From assembly GCF_018389385.1 (NCBI RefSeq), contig NZ_CP062698.1:1863501-1927500 (forward strand): a DNA stretch of 64,000 bases. Direction: 5' to 3'. Position numbers and translations under genes: made by a program. This DNA comes from Anthocerotibacter panamensis C109 (GTDB taxonomy: Bacteria; Cyanobacteriota; Cyanobacteriia; Gloeobacterales; Anthocerotibacteraceae). This document shows, piece after piece, positions 26,601 through 34,830 of the stretch; the stretch's first letter is position 1; every line of letters starts with the position of its first letter. The notes under the pieces are model-generated. The model did not search any database and was not told the origin of the DNA. It saw only the letters and a list, made by a program, of their open reading frames with translations.

Positions 26601-26763
26601 CGAGCGGCAAAAGGCCCTCGCCGCCGCCCCTACTGCCAAACCGTCCCCCGCTGCCAAACCCACCGCTGAGGAACTTGACTATGCCTTGGAATACCAGTCG
26701 CTCTACCATAGCGGCCAGGATCGCCACAATTGCTCTAACGCTCTGCATGACCACGACCTCTAG
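23650..26763 (+). CDS. Secreted fusion of two amidohydrolase domains
   Basis: 1037 residues from ATG 23650 (TTG 23605 is an alternative). A signal peptide (~1-22, cleaved after VLA) leads into two amidohydrolase domains. The first (~35-450) has lost metal ligands: GFIDSYSQLG stands where HxH is expected. The second (~600-1000) keeps HSH in GLIDAHSHT, histidines in HIHSY and TFQHV, and an aspartate in NSDSNE, so it should bind metal. A spacer of ~150 residues separates them. Probably a periplasmic hydrolase of unknown substrate (imidazolonepropionase-like class). It overlaps the next gene by 83 bases. Confidence 0.85.
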   Translation: MRLFHVPMLLSTLVLSAAVLAQVPTAPIEGLRDNSPRIHALTNARIFVAPGKVIAKGTLVFQDGVITAVGADLKPPASARVWNLEGRTIYPGFIDSYSQLGLPKDYQTTSRDGAEQGGAKATEGGAQSWNGRVTPQRSAADVLNLDAKQVEKMRLLGFTEALVVPGRGVFRGTSALINLSGDDANKSLIRPQVAQHLAFEQSGFREGSYPGSLMGTIALMRQTFLDSDWYARAQAVYAKQPQGLERPETNEALAALEPATGGKQPVVFEVHDELDVLRSLRLAQEFKLAPWLVGSGYEYRVLPQLAASKAPVILPLNFPAVPEVETPEKALDVDLEELEHWEQAPNNPALLARAGVPFALTPAQLKKPDDFWPRLRLAIKRGLTPEQALAALTTTPAKLLGVSGRYGSLEAGKVANLVVADGDLFDKGNILSIWVDGQSYETDKGKETDLRGTWAVAWNGVQADPTLVVSGESSKPKATLGKTDIPTALQGDQLLLFAPAESFGQTKGTVRLSALTGSGTLQGTGQLPNGTEFSWSAQRTAPFKPAAETKPSTPDNLLSLPAAYPAGAFGMGKANQPEWVLVKGATVWTSGPKGRLENSDLLVHQGKIAQVGANLTAPAGAIIIDGRGKHVTPGLIDAHSHTAIFGGVNEATHAVTAEVRVGDVVDATDINIYRELAGGLTTANLLHGSANPIGGQNQVIKLRWGELPEGLKYTPAIPGIKFALGENVKQSNRTDRSTRYPQTRQGVEQIIRDSFAAARDYERSWNLFKQGKTVMPPRRDLQQEAMLEILKDERLVHIHSYRQDEILMFVRLAQDFKFPVGTFQHVLEGYKVADAIAEIGAGGSSFSDWWGYKFEVYDAIPTNGALMRQAGVVVSFNSDSNELARRLNTEAAKAVKYGGLSETEALKFVTLNPAKQLRIDRYVGSLEPGKDADFVLWSGNPLSTYSLALETWVEGRKYFDRARDAQLRTEALDRREALIQKALPERQKALAAAPTAKPSPAAKPTAEELDYALEYQSLYHSGQDRHNCSNALHDHDL

Positions 26764-28051
26764 GGTCAGTGCGAATAACGTTATTCCGGCCCCGCCTCAG
26801 ACCCGCCCGATTCTTCTGACCGGAGGGACCATCCACCCTGTCAGTGGCCCGGTCCTCGAAAATGCACAGATTCTCCTGGAAGCAGGTAAAATCCGCGCCG
26901 TGGGCCAAAATCTCGCAGCCCCCCCCGGAGCCGAAGTCGTCGAGGTCAAGGGCAAGCATATCTATCCCGGCCTTATTGCTGCCAATACGGTTCTGGGCTT
27001 GGTGGAGATTGGGGCGGTCCGGGCGACAGTTGACCAGATCGAGCCCGGTGCGATCAATCCCAACGTCCGCGCCGAAGTCGCCGTCAACCCCGACAGCGAG
27101 CTCTTCCCCGTGACGCGCAGCAACGGGGTCCTGACCGCCCTGACGGTGCCCCAGACCCGTAACGGCCTACTGGCAGGGACTTCAGCTCTTTTAAAGCTCG
27201 ATGGCTGGACTTGGGAGCAGATGACGCTCAAAGCGCCGGTGGGGTTGGATATTTTTTGGCCGGATCTCGTCATCACCCATGACCCACGCTTCCCAAGGAG
27301 CCCCGAGGACCAGCAAAAGGATATTGACGAGCGCATGACCCAATTGCGTGAAGCCTTTGCCAGTGCCCGCGCCTACCAAAAAGCCAAACAAGGTAGCCCC
27401 ACGCCTATCAATTCCGACCTGCGCTGGGAAGCCATGATCCCGGTCCTAGAAGGCAAGCTCCCCGTCTTTATCCACGCAGACGAGGTCAAGCAAATCGAGA
27501 GCGCTATCCAATGGGCTGATCAAGAAAAAGTGAAGATCGTCCTCGTGGGTGGCAAGGATGCATGGCGGGTGACTGGACTGCTCAAAGCGCGGGATATCCC
27601 TGTGATTGTGAGCGATATTTTGAGCCTGCCGCTGCGCCGCTCCGACCCCTATGATGCCTCTTTTACCACCCCCTTAAAGCTTCAGCAGGCAGGGGTCCGC
27701 TTCTGTATCGCGGCTGGAGGAGATACGCACCTGGAGCGTAACCTGCCCTACCACGCCGCCACTGCTGCTGCCTATGGTCTCCCTAAAGACGAGGCACTCA
27801 AAGCCATCACCCTCTATGCAGCGCAAATCCTAGGGATGGGCGCCCGGTTGGGTTCTCTGGAGGCGGGCAAAGACGCAACCTTGATCGTGACCACGGGTGA
27901 CCCCTTAGAGATCACAACTCAGATCGAACAAGCCTACATCGAGGGCCGTCCCATCGACCTCACCAACCGTCAGACCCGCCTCTACGACAAGTACCGCCAA
28001 AAGTACGAACAGCTCAAGAAGGCTCCAGCAATCGAGACGGCGAGCCCGTAG
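26681..28051 (+). CDS. Secreted amidohydrolase-like protein with eroded metal site
   Basis: 456 residues. The ATG at 26681 lies behind GAGGAA inside the end of the previous gene. A signal peptide (~1-32, ending RVSA) is followed by an amidohydrolase composite domain. The first metal motif reads GLIAANTVLG, with no HxH. Later blocks (FIHADE, AAGGDTH and the terminal LGSLEAGKDATLI) keep the family shape. It resembles the inactive first domain of the upstream protein and probably forms a complex with it as a non-catalytic partner (inference). Confidence 0.83.
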   Translation: MPWNTSRSTIAARIATIALTLCMTTTSRVSANNVIPAPPQTRPILLTGGTIHPVSGPVLENAQILLEAGKIRAVGQNLAAPPGAEVVEVKGKHIYPGLIAANTVLGLVEIGAVRATVDQIEPGAINPNVRAEVAVNPDSELFPVTRSNGVLTALTVPQTRNGLLAGTSALLKLDGWTWEQMTLKAPVGLDIFWPDLVITHDPRFPRSPEDQQKDIDERMTQLREAFASARAYQKAKQGSPTPINSDLRWEAMIPVLEGKLPVFIHADEVKQIESAIQWADQEKVKIVLVGGKDAWRVTGLLKARDIPVIVSDILSLPLRRSDPYDASFTTPLKLQQAGVRFCIAAGGDTHLERNLPYHAATAAAYGLPKDEALKAITLYAAQILGMGARLGSLEAGKDATLIVTTGDPLEITTQIEQAYIEGRPIDLTNRQTRLYDKYRQKYEQLKKAPAIETASP

Positions 28052-28211
28052 TAGCCTTGTACTGAAGAAGCACTAGAAGCCGTAAGAGCCCCCAACCCCT
28101 ACCCTATTCCGACGGGGGGCGTTCCACAATTGAGTATATGCACGACTTGAGTTGCTGAAGTGGGCTCATTCATTCAGGCGATAATACGACAGGTGAAGTG
28201 GTACGAAGGCC

Positions 28212-29462
28212 ATGGATTTTGGACTCACGGGGACGCGGGTGGTGGACCCCTGGCGGGGGACTGACCGCCATGAAGAGGTTTGGGTCCGCCACGGAGAACG
28301 GGTGACAGGTCCGCTGGAAGCTCCGGTCACCGAGGGCCATGGTTGGGTGAGTGGTCCTGGTTTAGTGGACCTCTATGCGCACAGCGGTGAACCGGGTCAT
28401 GAGCGGCGAGAGACCCTTGAGAGCCTCGCTCAGGCTGCCCGCGCTGGGGGCTATACCCATATCACCGTCCTGCCCAACACTGAACCGGCGCTCGATCAGG
28501 TGAATCAGTTGCGCGCGCTCAGCAATAACGCTAGCCCCGCAACTCGCTTGCATCTGTTGGGGGCGATGACGCAGGGCTGCAAGGGTGAAAAGCTGGTGGA
28601 GGCGGGGGAGTTGAGCCCTTGGGTGGTGGGCTTCACCGATGACCGACCTGTGAGCAATTGGCAGCAATTACGCTATTTTTTGGAGTATACCCTGGCGATG
28701 GGGAAGCCGATTTTCGTCTGGCCCCGGCAGGCGCAACTCCACCGGGGCACTGCTCTGGAGAGCGCTACGGCCCTAGTCCTAGGGCTTACGGGCATTCCTG
28801 AAGCAGCGGAGACCACAGCCATTGAGATGCTCCTTGAACTGGTCCGCCTCACCGGGGCTCCGGTCCATCTCATGCGCCTGAGCACGGCGCGGGGCGTGGA
28901 TCTAGTCCGCAAGGGGAAGGTGCAAGGTTTGCCCATCAGTTGTAGCGTGACCGTGAGCCATCTGATTCACACAGAGGCTGAACTTTTTTCCCTGGACCCT
29001 CATTTGCGCTTCGACCCACCTTTGGGTAGCACGGCTGACCAACAAGCGCTCTGGGCAGGACTCCGCGACGGAACTATTGATGCCATCGCAAGCGACCACA
29101 CGCCTTGGACCTATGCCGAGAAGACCCTCCCTTTTACTCAGACTCCGCCCGGTGCCGTCATGCTGGAGTTGGCTTTACCGCTGTTGTGGTCCCGGCTAGT
29201 CGTTCCTGGACACCTCGATGCCCTGACCTTGTGGCGGGCGCTTTCGCTCAATCCTGCTCATATTCTGGACGCGAAGTTTTGTTCGGACCCGGAGCACACG
29301 GGCTGGATTGCTTTTGACCCGGAGCATACATGGCAAGTCAAAGAACGCAACCTCCACACGCTCTCGGCGGCTACACCCTGGTGGGGCAAGACGCTCAAGG
29401 GGCGGGTTGTGGCAGTCTGGCAGCAGAAGATGCATACGTCCTTAGCAGCAGGCACCCTTTAG
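28212..29462 (+). CDS. Dihydroorotase-like protein, probably non-catalytic (PyrC')
   Basis: 416 residues of the dihydroorotase family. Recognisable blocks are PGLVDLYAHSGEPG, TVLPNTEPALD, and ASDHTPW with QTPPGAVMLEL after it. The first metal histidine of HxH is replaced by tyrosine (YAH), and the usual carbamylated-lysine and second-histidine neighbourhoods are not evident. Such divergent DHOases can be partners of aspartate transcarbamoylase rather than enzymes; if this is the only dihydroorotase in the genome that view would need revising. The start is ATG 28212. Confidence 0.8.
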   Translation: MDFGLTGTRVVDPWRGTDRHEEVWVRHGERVTGPLEAPVTEGHGWVSGPGLVDLYAHSGEPGHERRETLESLAQAARAGGYTHITVLPNTEPALDQVNQLRALSNNASPATRLHLLGAMTQGCKGEKLVEAGELSPWVVGFTDDRPVSNWQQLRYFLEYTLAMGKPIFVWPRQAQLHRGTALESATALVLGLTGIPEAAETTAIEMLLELVRLTGAPVHLMRLSTARGVDLVRKGKVQGLPISCSVTVSHLIHTEAELFSLDPHLRFDPPLGSTADQQALWAGLRDGTIDAIASDHTPWTYAEKTLPFTQTPPGAVMLELALPLLWSRLVVPGHLDALTLWRALSLNPAHILDAKFCSDPEHTGWIAFDPEHTWQVKERNLHTLSAATPWWGKTLKGRVVAVWQQKMHTSLAAGTL

Positions 29463-29621
29463 TAAAACGTAAAACGCTTAGGGCGATGCTGCCACGAGAC
29501 CAACTGAGCCTAGAGGCATGGATGGTCAGGCAATCCCTATGGCTGAAGTGGCTGAAGCAGAGCTTGCAGTATATTCGGGGCAATCTCGATGGCTGGTCCG
29601 CAACCTATTGGAGGCTCTCTG

Positions 29622-30200
29622 ATGACGGTGCAAACTGCGTTTTTGTCTGTCCCTGTACTGGATGCTACGCCTGAGCGTGTGGCCCCCTACGGTCAACTCT
29701 TGGGGCAGGGGATGCTCGAACCGGAACTGCCGCTTCCTTTTTATAAAGAGCGCGTCAGAGAAGGAGCTACGGTGGACTTTGTGTACCGGGGGCGGGCGGC
29801 GTTCCGCACGGCTAAGATTTTGCCGGGGTACCCACCTGTGGTGTGGTTAGAGCGGCATGTACATACCACGCAGCTCTTCGTGGGACTGGGCGGGGAGCCT
29901 TTTATCCTGGTGCTCGCTCCTCCCAACCATGAAGCGAATCAGGATTTGCCCCGGCTGGAGCACTTGCGGGCACTGCGCTTTACGCCCGGTTCTGCGCTAC
30001 TTTTACATCTGGGGACGTGGCATGACTTCCCGATAGCCTGTGAGCGGGCGGTGGTGATCCTCACCGCTATCTCGCAGGAGGTACTGACGGCCCTGAGTCG
30101 GATGCAGGGCGAAGCGTGTGAGATAGACCAAGGGGATGTGTGTAAGATCAGCGTGCCGAAGCGGTTTGGCTGTGAGATTCACCTGGATGTGGGCGTTTGA
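29622..30200 (+). CDS. Ureidoglycolate lyase (AllA)-like cupin protein
   Basis: 192 residues with the AllA-type core: FVGLGGEPFILVLAPP, then LHLGTWHDFPIA, where histidines of the cupin-like barrel sit. AllA splits ureidoglycolate into glyoxylate and urea in purine breakdown. No other purine catabolic gene is nearby, so the substrate is uncertain. The ATG at 29622 has TTGGAGG upstream; an earlier ATG at 29589 lacks one. Confidence 0.7.
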   Translation: MTVQTAFLSVPVLDATPERVAPYGQLLGQGMLEPELPLPFYKERVREGATVDFVYRGRAAFRTAKILPGYPPVVWLERHVHTTQLFVGLGGEPFILVLAPPNHEANQDLPRLEHLRALRFTPGSALLLHLGTWHDFPIACERAVVILTAISQEVLTALSRMQGEACEIDQGDVCKISVPKRFGCEIHLDVGV

Positions 30201-30261
30201 GGTTGTTATTTGTCTGTCTGAAAATGGGCTCACAGCACTTACTCGAAAAGGTATATACGGG

Positions 30262-31203
30262 TCAATAGCCCTTGGCGGCCTTGAGCATGTGGTAGGTGAT
30301 GAGCAGTTGGGAGATAGCCAAAGGGTAGCTTTGCAGGACTTCACCGGTGGTCCCGGCGACCTTCCCGATTTCTGGATTGCGGCAAGCATCCCAAAATTGG
30401 GGCATATCATCGCACAAAAGACCCTGGAGTTGCCGGAACTGTTCTCGGGTGGCGTGCCCGTCTACTTCCAGGACATCGACGGGCTTGCCCATGTCGCGGT
30501 CGAGGCCCAACCGCACGGCGGACTGAGCGTCACTGCCGTCGAGTAGGGCAATCAGAAGCTCTGGGTGGGGAATGGTCGGCCTCAAAACCAAGCGTACATT
30601 GAGGGTGGGGTTGAGGGTGGGGTTGCTCTCCTCCGCTGTGAGATGGGTGGGTGGGTAGAAGCTCACCACCAGATCTGCCCAGCGTCGTTGGGGTCGAATG
30701 TACTGCTCGGAGTCCGTCTCACGCTTTTGGAGTTCGGCGAGGACCTGCTCCGGGGTGTAGCCGCGCTTGGCGGTGTCGCGCTTGACTTTCCATTGGGTGC
30801 GCAGTTCTTCGGGCGGGGCGAGATAGACTTTGACGTCGTAACACTCGCGCATCGCCCGCGTGGAGAAACCAAGCAGCCCTTCGACAATGACAAAACGTTG
30901 GGGTTTGATGTACTCGGGGGGATCAAACGTGCCGGTCTTATGGTTATAAATGGGTTTGAGGATCGGTTGTCCGGTTCTGAGCATAGAGAGGTGTTGCTGG
31001 ATAATATCCAGATAGTTAGATTCGGGAGCAAGGGCTGTTACGCCAAGTTCAGCGCGTTGGTGGCGGTCATAGCGGTGGTAGTCATCGGTGCAGATGACGG
31101 TGACCTGCTCTTCCCCGACAAGTTGCGCGATCCCCTTCGTGAGGGTCGTCTTTCCGGCAGCACTATCCCCGACGATTCCTAGGACTATCGGACGGTTGCT
31201 CAT
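30262..31203 (-). CDS. Phosphoribulokinase-family kinase without the P-loop cysteine
   Basis: 313 residues with Walker A GDSAAGKTT (~12-20), CTDDYHRYDR, KPIYNHKTGTFDPPE and VEGLLGF, clearly the PRK family that phosphorylates ribulose 5-phosphate. The cyanobacterial Calvin-cycle enzyme has GDSGCGKST with a redox-active cysteine; here that position is alanine, and the C-terminal cysteine pair is also absent. It may be a second, thioredoxin-insensitive PRK or a related sugar/nucleoside kinase. The ATG at 31203 is preceded by GGGGAGG; the longer frame is not needed. Confidence 0.85.
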   Translation of the reverse strand: MSNRPIVLGIVGDSAAGKTTLTKGIAQLVGEEQVTVICTDDYHRYDRHQRAELGVTALAPESNYLDIIQQHLSMLRTGQPILKPIYNHKTGTFDPPEYIKPQRFVIVEGLLGFSTRAMRECYDVKVYLAPPEELRTQWKVKRDTAKRGYTPEQVLAELQKRETDSEQYIRPQRRWADLVVSFYPPTHLTAEESNPTLNPTLNVRLVLRPTIPHPELLIALLDGSDAQSAVRLGLDRDMGKPVDVLEVDGHATREQFRQLQGLLCDDMPQFWDACRNPEIGKVAGTTGEVLQSYPLAISQLLITYHMLKAAKGY

Positions 31204-31290
31204 CAGTCCTCCCCATTCATAAGGTGAGATGATCTTAGATGCAGGGGTGCTAAGGCGCAATCAAATGGACGCTCCTGGTTGAGTGGCCTT

Positions 31291-31325
31291 AAGAAAACCC
31301 CCTCCATTGCTCGTTTGGAGGGGGT
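31291..31325 (-). terminator. Rho-independent terminator of the PEP-CTERM gene
   Basis: A 10-bp perfect stem (31297-31306 with 31316-31325) with a 9-base loop. The minus strand continues into TTTTCTT (31291-31296), 32 bases past the PEP-CTERM stop codon. It separates that gene from the PRK-like gene. Confidence 0.8.
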
Positions 31326-31356
31326 ATTACGTAGCTAACTATTCAAGTCAAGGTGT

Positions 31357-32250
31357 TTAATTTTTCTTCTTGCGACGGGCTGCCCACCCGCTCGCTCCCA
31401 ACACCAGCAAGCCTAAAGTCGAGGCAGGCTCCGGGACTGTAGCAGCAGCGAAGGTGGATTGGACCGCGCCTGGAGTGGTGCCAAAAGCTACGAAGGTCGT
31501 CCGGCTCACCGATTGACCTGCATCCAACGCCCCGAGGCCATAGGCCAAGTTGAGGCTAAGATCATCAATGGCTCCGTCAGGATCCACGGTACTGAGGTAG
31601 TCGTAGGGGTTGAGCCCTGGAAAAGCACCCAAAACACTAGCGAAGGCTCCCGCACCAACCGTCCCTAGACCAATGCTCCGTGCTCCACCAATGTCCCCTG
31701 CTGTAACCAAATTATTCAACCCCAGCGCACTTACGACATCATTGGTAGTACCAAACGGATTACTCAGTCCTTGGTCCACGCCCGGATCAGGGTTTAGGCT
31801 GTCCAGAAACGCGATGTTGTTGAGCGTCGCGCTTGTGGTGTTGGTAAAGGTCGTTGTAATAGCCAAGAAGCTGGAATTGGTATCAAATGTGACAGTCCGG
31901 GAGATATCCAGCCCGCTGAAATTGCCTTGCAGGAGCGCTGAAAGGGTATTGCCCGAGCCTGTGTCGGTCAAGGTGAAGTTGAAGGGGTTGGCCGGGTCGC
32001 CAAACTGAGTGGCGGCGCTACTGCCGTTGACCCCCACGCTGAAGGCATAACCCCCAGCCAAGACATAGTTGACGGCGACGCCATCGCCCGAGTTATAGCT
32101 AATGGGTCCGAGCGCACCATTGCTGCCAATATCAATCGTGAGGTTATTGCCCGTGAACGTTCCTGCTTGCGCCACAGCAGCCATTCCCGTTAAACCTATC
32201 AGGCAGAGGACCCGCAGAGCGGTCCGTAAGGGCCTATTCAAAAGATCCAT
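31357..32250 (-). CDS. PEP-CTERM sorting-domain surface protein
   Basis: 297 residues. A signal peptide (~1-30, ending AVAQA) is followed by a Thr/Asn/Gly-rich beta body. The C-terminus has the full sorting signal: VPEPAS, a hydrophobic helix (LGLLVLGASGWAA) and the basic end RRKKKN. Such proteins are processed by exosortase and go to the surface or the extracellular matrix. The ATG at 32250 has GGGAGGAG upstream. Three 11-base direct repeats lie about 100 bases upstream (32353-32385). Confidence 0.9.
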   Translation of the reverse strand: MDLLNRPLRTALRVLCLIGLTGMAAVAQAGTFTGNNLTIDIGSNGALGPISYNSGDGVAVNYVLAGGYAFSVGVNGSSAATQFGDPANPFNFTLTDTGSGNTLSALLQGNFSGLDISRTVTFDTNSSFLAITTTFTNTTSATLNNIAFLDSLNPDPGVDQGLSNPFGTTNDVVSALGLNNLVTAGDIGGARSIGLGTVGAGAFASVLGAFPGLNPYDYLSTVDPDGAIDDLSLNLAYGLGALDAGQSVSRTTFVAFGTTPGAVQSTFAAATVPEPASTLGLLVLGASGWAARRKKKN

Positions 32251-32352
32251 GCTGTGACACTCCTCCCGCAGCATGACCGTCGGAATCCTCCAGACCCAAA
32301 CGGACATGAACGCTTGCCTCAATAGATGTACGCCTAGGAGCTTATCTTTGCG

Positions 32353-32385
32353 TTATGGGTAGATTATGGGCAGATTATGAGCAGG
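32353..32385 (-). promoter_or_regulatory. Three 11-base direct repeats upstream of the PEP-CTERM gene
   Basis: Units at 32353-32363, 32364-32374 and 32375-32385 share TTATGRGYAGR, reading CATAAT on the minus strand. The 11-base period matches the spacing at which OmpR/PhoB-type regulators bind side by side; Pho boxes have this architecture. The location, 103-135 bases upstream of the PEP-CTERM start and past the end of cca, fits an operator. Confidence 0.5.
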
Positions 32386-32406
32386 TCCAAGGAAGGTAGC
32401 CGACCT

Positions 32407-33843
32407 TTAGGAAACTGCCGTGTCAGCCATGGGAACACGAACCTCCAACCAAGCCAACGCCCCCGCCAAATCCAAAAACTTCCCCTCGATCTGCGCCTCT
32501 AGCGCCTGCTCCAGAATGTTTTTAAACTGTGGCCCCGGCTTGAGCCCCCGGTATTCGATGAGATGCCGCCCCATCAAAATCGGTTGTAGGGGATTATCGC
32601 GCACTGCAAGCGTCTGGGCCTGCGTGAGTAGCCATTCCCCGCCTGGATCTTGATAGCTCAATGCCTCAGCGGTCGTTCGCCCGAAGTGGTCTGCGCGCGC
32701 ACAGAGGACCAATTCCCGGATATTGGTGAAGGGAGCTAGCCGGTTGGCGAGGCGACGAATTGCGCTGGGACCGGCTCCTTGGTGATGGAGCATATGGGGG
32801 TGGAGGTGATTGACCACCAGCCGGACCACCGCCTCGGTCAGGTCCCGGTTCTCGGTGATGCGCTGTAAGAGATGGCGGGTCGGTTCCTCCCCAGCCACGT
32901 CATGCCCCCTAGAGCGCCAGTGCCCCTCTTCAAAGACCGTGGTCGCCGGTTTGCCCAAGTCGTGACAGAGCGCTCCGTAGACCACCCGCCGCCGCACCTC
33001 GTGGGAAGCCCGATGGACCAACCTAGCCGCCTGATCCACAACCATGCAGGTGTGCACCCAGACATTTCCCTCCGGGTGCCACTCAGCGTCCTGGGGTACG
33101 CCGACTAAAGCCGCTAACTCAGGCCAGTACTTGAGCCAGCCGATACGCCGGAGCATTTCGAGCCCCAGACTCGGATAGAGGCCCTTGGTCAGCAGTTTGT
33201 CAAACTCCTCCTCAATGCGCTCGCGCGATAGAAACTCAGGGGTGAGCGTGCTACAGAGAGCCTCGGTTTCAGGCGTCATGCTCAGATTAAAGCGGGCCAG
33301 GAATTGAGCCCCCCTCAGCACGCGCAAGGGGTCTTCGACAAAAGCTGGTCCCACATGCTGCAAGCGCCGTTGGTCAAGGTGTAGACGACCGTGAAAAGGA
33401 TCGAGCCATTCCCCAGTCAGCAGGTGCAAGCCCATACTGTTGATGGTGAAGTCACGGCGGGCAGCAGCTTGCTCAAAAGACATATCCGGGTCGCCCATGA
33501 CCACGAAGTCCTGATGCCGGGGGCCATTTTGGCGCTCACGCCGGGGCACCGCCACGTCGAGGTCACCCATTTTAAAGACCCCAAAAGACTTCCCGACTTC
33601 GACCAACTCCTGACCCCGCTTGCGGGCGAAATCATGGAGGGCTCGTCTCAGAGATTCGGGATCGACGCGATAGACCTCTAGATCGATGTCCTTGATGGGG
33701 AGACGGTACCCAAAAGTCGCTTCAATCGCCAAGTCGCGCACATAGCCGCCCACCGCTACCACCTGAGAGCCAGGGAAGCGGGCTTCAAGAAAACGGGTCA
33801 AATCCTGAGCAAGCGCAAGAATCAACAGACAGGCACCGAGCAA
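32407..33843 (-). CDS. cca: tRNA nucleotidyltransferase / poly(A) polymerase family with HD domain
   Basis: 478 residues. The nucleotidyltransferase head has GGYVRDLA and the metal-binding DIDLEV (DxD), then the RNA-binding region with RRDFTINSMGL. A C-terminal HD domain follows (VHTCMVVDQ, ALCHDLGKP). This is the bacterial CCA-adding enzyme with HD phosphohydrolase. The TTG at 33843 is the annotated start; another TTG six codons in is equally plausible. It lies downstream of murI with a 92-base gap. Confidence 0.88.
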   Translation of the reverse strand: MLGACLLILALAQDLTRFLEARFPGSQVVAVGGYVRDLAIEATFGYRLPIKDIDLEVYRVDPESLRRALHDFARKRGQELVEVGKSFGVFKMGDLDVAVPRRERQNGPRHQDFVVMGDPDMSFEQAAARRDFTINSMGLHLLTGEWLDPFHGRLHLDQRRLQHVGPAFVEDPLRVLRGAQFLARFNLSMTPETEALCSTLTPEFLSRERIEEEFDKLLTKGLYPSLGLEMLRRIGWLKYWPELAALVGVPQDAEWHPEGNVWVHTCMVVDQAARLVHRASHEVRRRVVYGALCHDLGKPATTVFEEGHWRSRGHDVAGEEPTRHLLQRITENRDLTEAVVRLVVNHLHPHMLHHQGAGPSAIRRLANRLAPFTNIRELVLCARADHFGRTTAEALSYQDPGGEWLLTQAQTLAVRDNPLQPILMGRHLIEYRGLKPGPQFKNILEQALEAQIEGKFLDLAGALAWLEVRVPMADTAVS

Positions 33844-33935
33844 CTGTACTTATTTTATCGTCCAGGTTGAGGAGCAGGCCGCCGCGCTTCTTGACTGAGT
33901 TCTGTGCTCAAGACGTGAAGAGCATGGCGACAAAC

Positions 33936-34829
33936 CTACTCTTCCGGTTGCACCACCGCAGATACGGGCAGGTGTACCTGTTCGATCTGGGCATCGACAG
34001 GGAGAAAAGGGCGGGCTTTGTGCAAGAACTGCTCAGGGTCGCCCGTGACGCAGAAACGATAGCGGGCTGGTCCCTGGTGGGTGAGGCCGAGCGCTATCAA
34101 TTCTTGGGCCGCCGCTGCCACGGTGGGTACCGCTGGGTCCACACAAGGAAAGTCCCGGCCCAACCGTTCCCGGATCAGTGGCTCTAGAAGCGGATAATGC
34201 GTGCAGCCATAGACTAAAGTTTCCAGGGGCCAATCCTGGAGGGGTTCCAGGTAGGAGGCGACGACCTCGCGCAGTTCAGCGTGGCCGGGTGCCCCTAGGC
34301 GGTAGGCTCCCCGCTCGATCCAAGGAACAAACTCAGGACAGGCTACTGCTTGAACCAAAGCGCGGGGTTCTGCTTCGAGAACGGCACGCTCAAAGGCTCT
34401 GCTCCTGACGGTCCCCTCGGTGGCGAGAATCCCAATCCGGCGCCCCTGCCCCCCGGTCTGCTGGTGGAGCGTGCTGACTGCCTGCCGCGCTCCAGGGAGG
34501 AGAATGCCTACTATCGGAACAGGCACCTCGCCGCGCAACTGCTCTAGGACTAGAGCAGAACCGGTGTGGCAAGCCATGATCACCATCTTGACCCGCTCTT
34601 TGAGCAGCCATTGGACGATCTGACGCACAAACTGTTCGATTTCCCAAGTCGGGCGGGAGCCATAGGGTACCCGAGCCGTGTCGGCGAAATAAATTACTGG
34701 TTCTTGGGGCAGTTGGGTTTGTATCTGCCTGAGGACAGTCAGTCCTCCGAGCCCACTATCAAAGACACCAATCGGAAACCTGGCAGCACTATTCACCGCG
34801 CCCCGACTCCTCACACTACTCGCCTTCAA
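33936..34829 (-). CDS. murI: Glutamate racemase
   Basis: 297 residues with FDSGLGGLTV, YFADTARVPYG, the first catalytic cysteine in MACHTGSA (usually ACNTxSA) and the second in VYGCTHYPLL. It makes D-glutamate for peptidoglycan. The TTG at 34829 begins one base after the stop codon of the upstream amidase gene, with AAAGGAAA for ribosome binding, so the two envelope genes form an operon. The N-terminal ~18 residues before FPIGVFDSG are not conserved and a later start is possible. Confidence 0.93.
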   Translation of the reverse strand: MKASSVRSRGAVNSAARFPIGVFDSGLGGLTVLRQIQTQLPQEPVIYFADTARVPYGSRPTWEIEQFVRQIVQWLLKERVKMVIMACHTGSALVLEQLRGEVPVPIVGILLPGARQAVSTLHQQTGGQGRRIGILATEGTVRSRAFERAVLEAEPRALVQAVACPEFVPWIERGAYRLGAPGHAELREVVASYLEPLQDWPLETLVYGCTHYPLLEPLIRERLGRDFPCVDPAVPTVAAAAQELIALGLTHQGPARYRFCVTGDPEQFLHKARPFLPVDAQIEQVHLPVSAVVQPEE

Positions 34830-34830
34830 G

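Noticed and set aside
29485-29674. 63-codon frame overlapping the AllA-like gene start
   Set aside because: Looks mildly protein-like (Trp/Leu-rich) but has no ribosome site and overlaps a better gene with a strong GGAGG.
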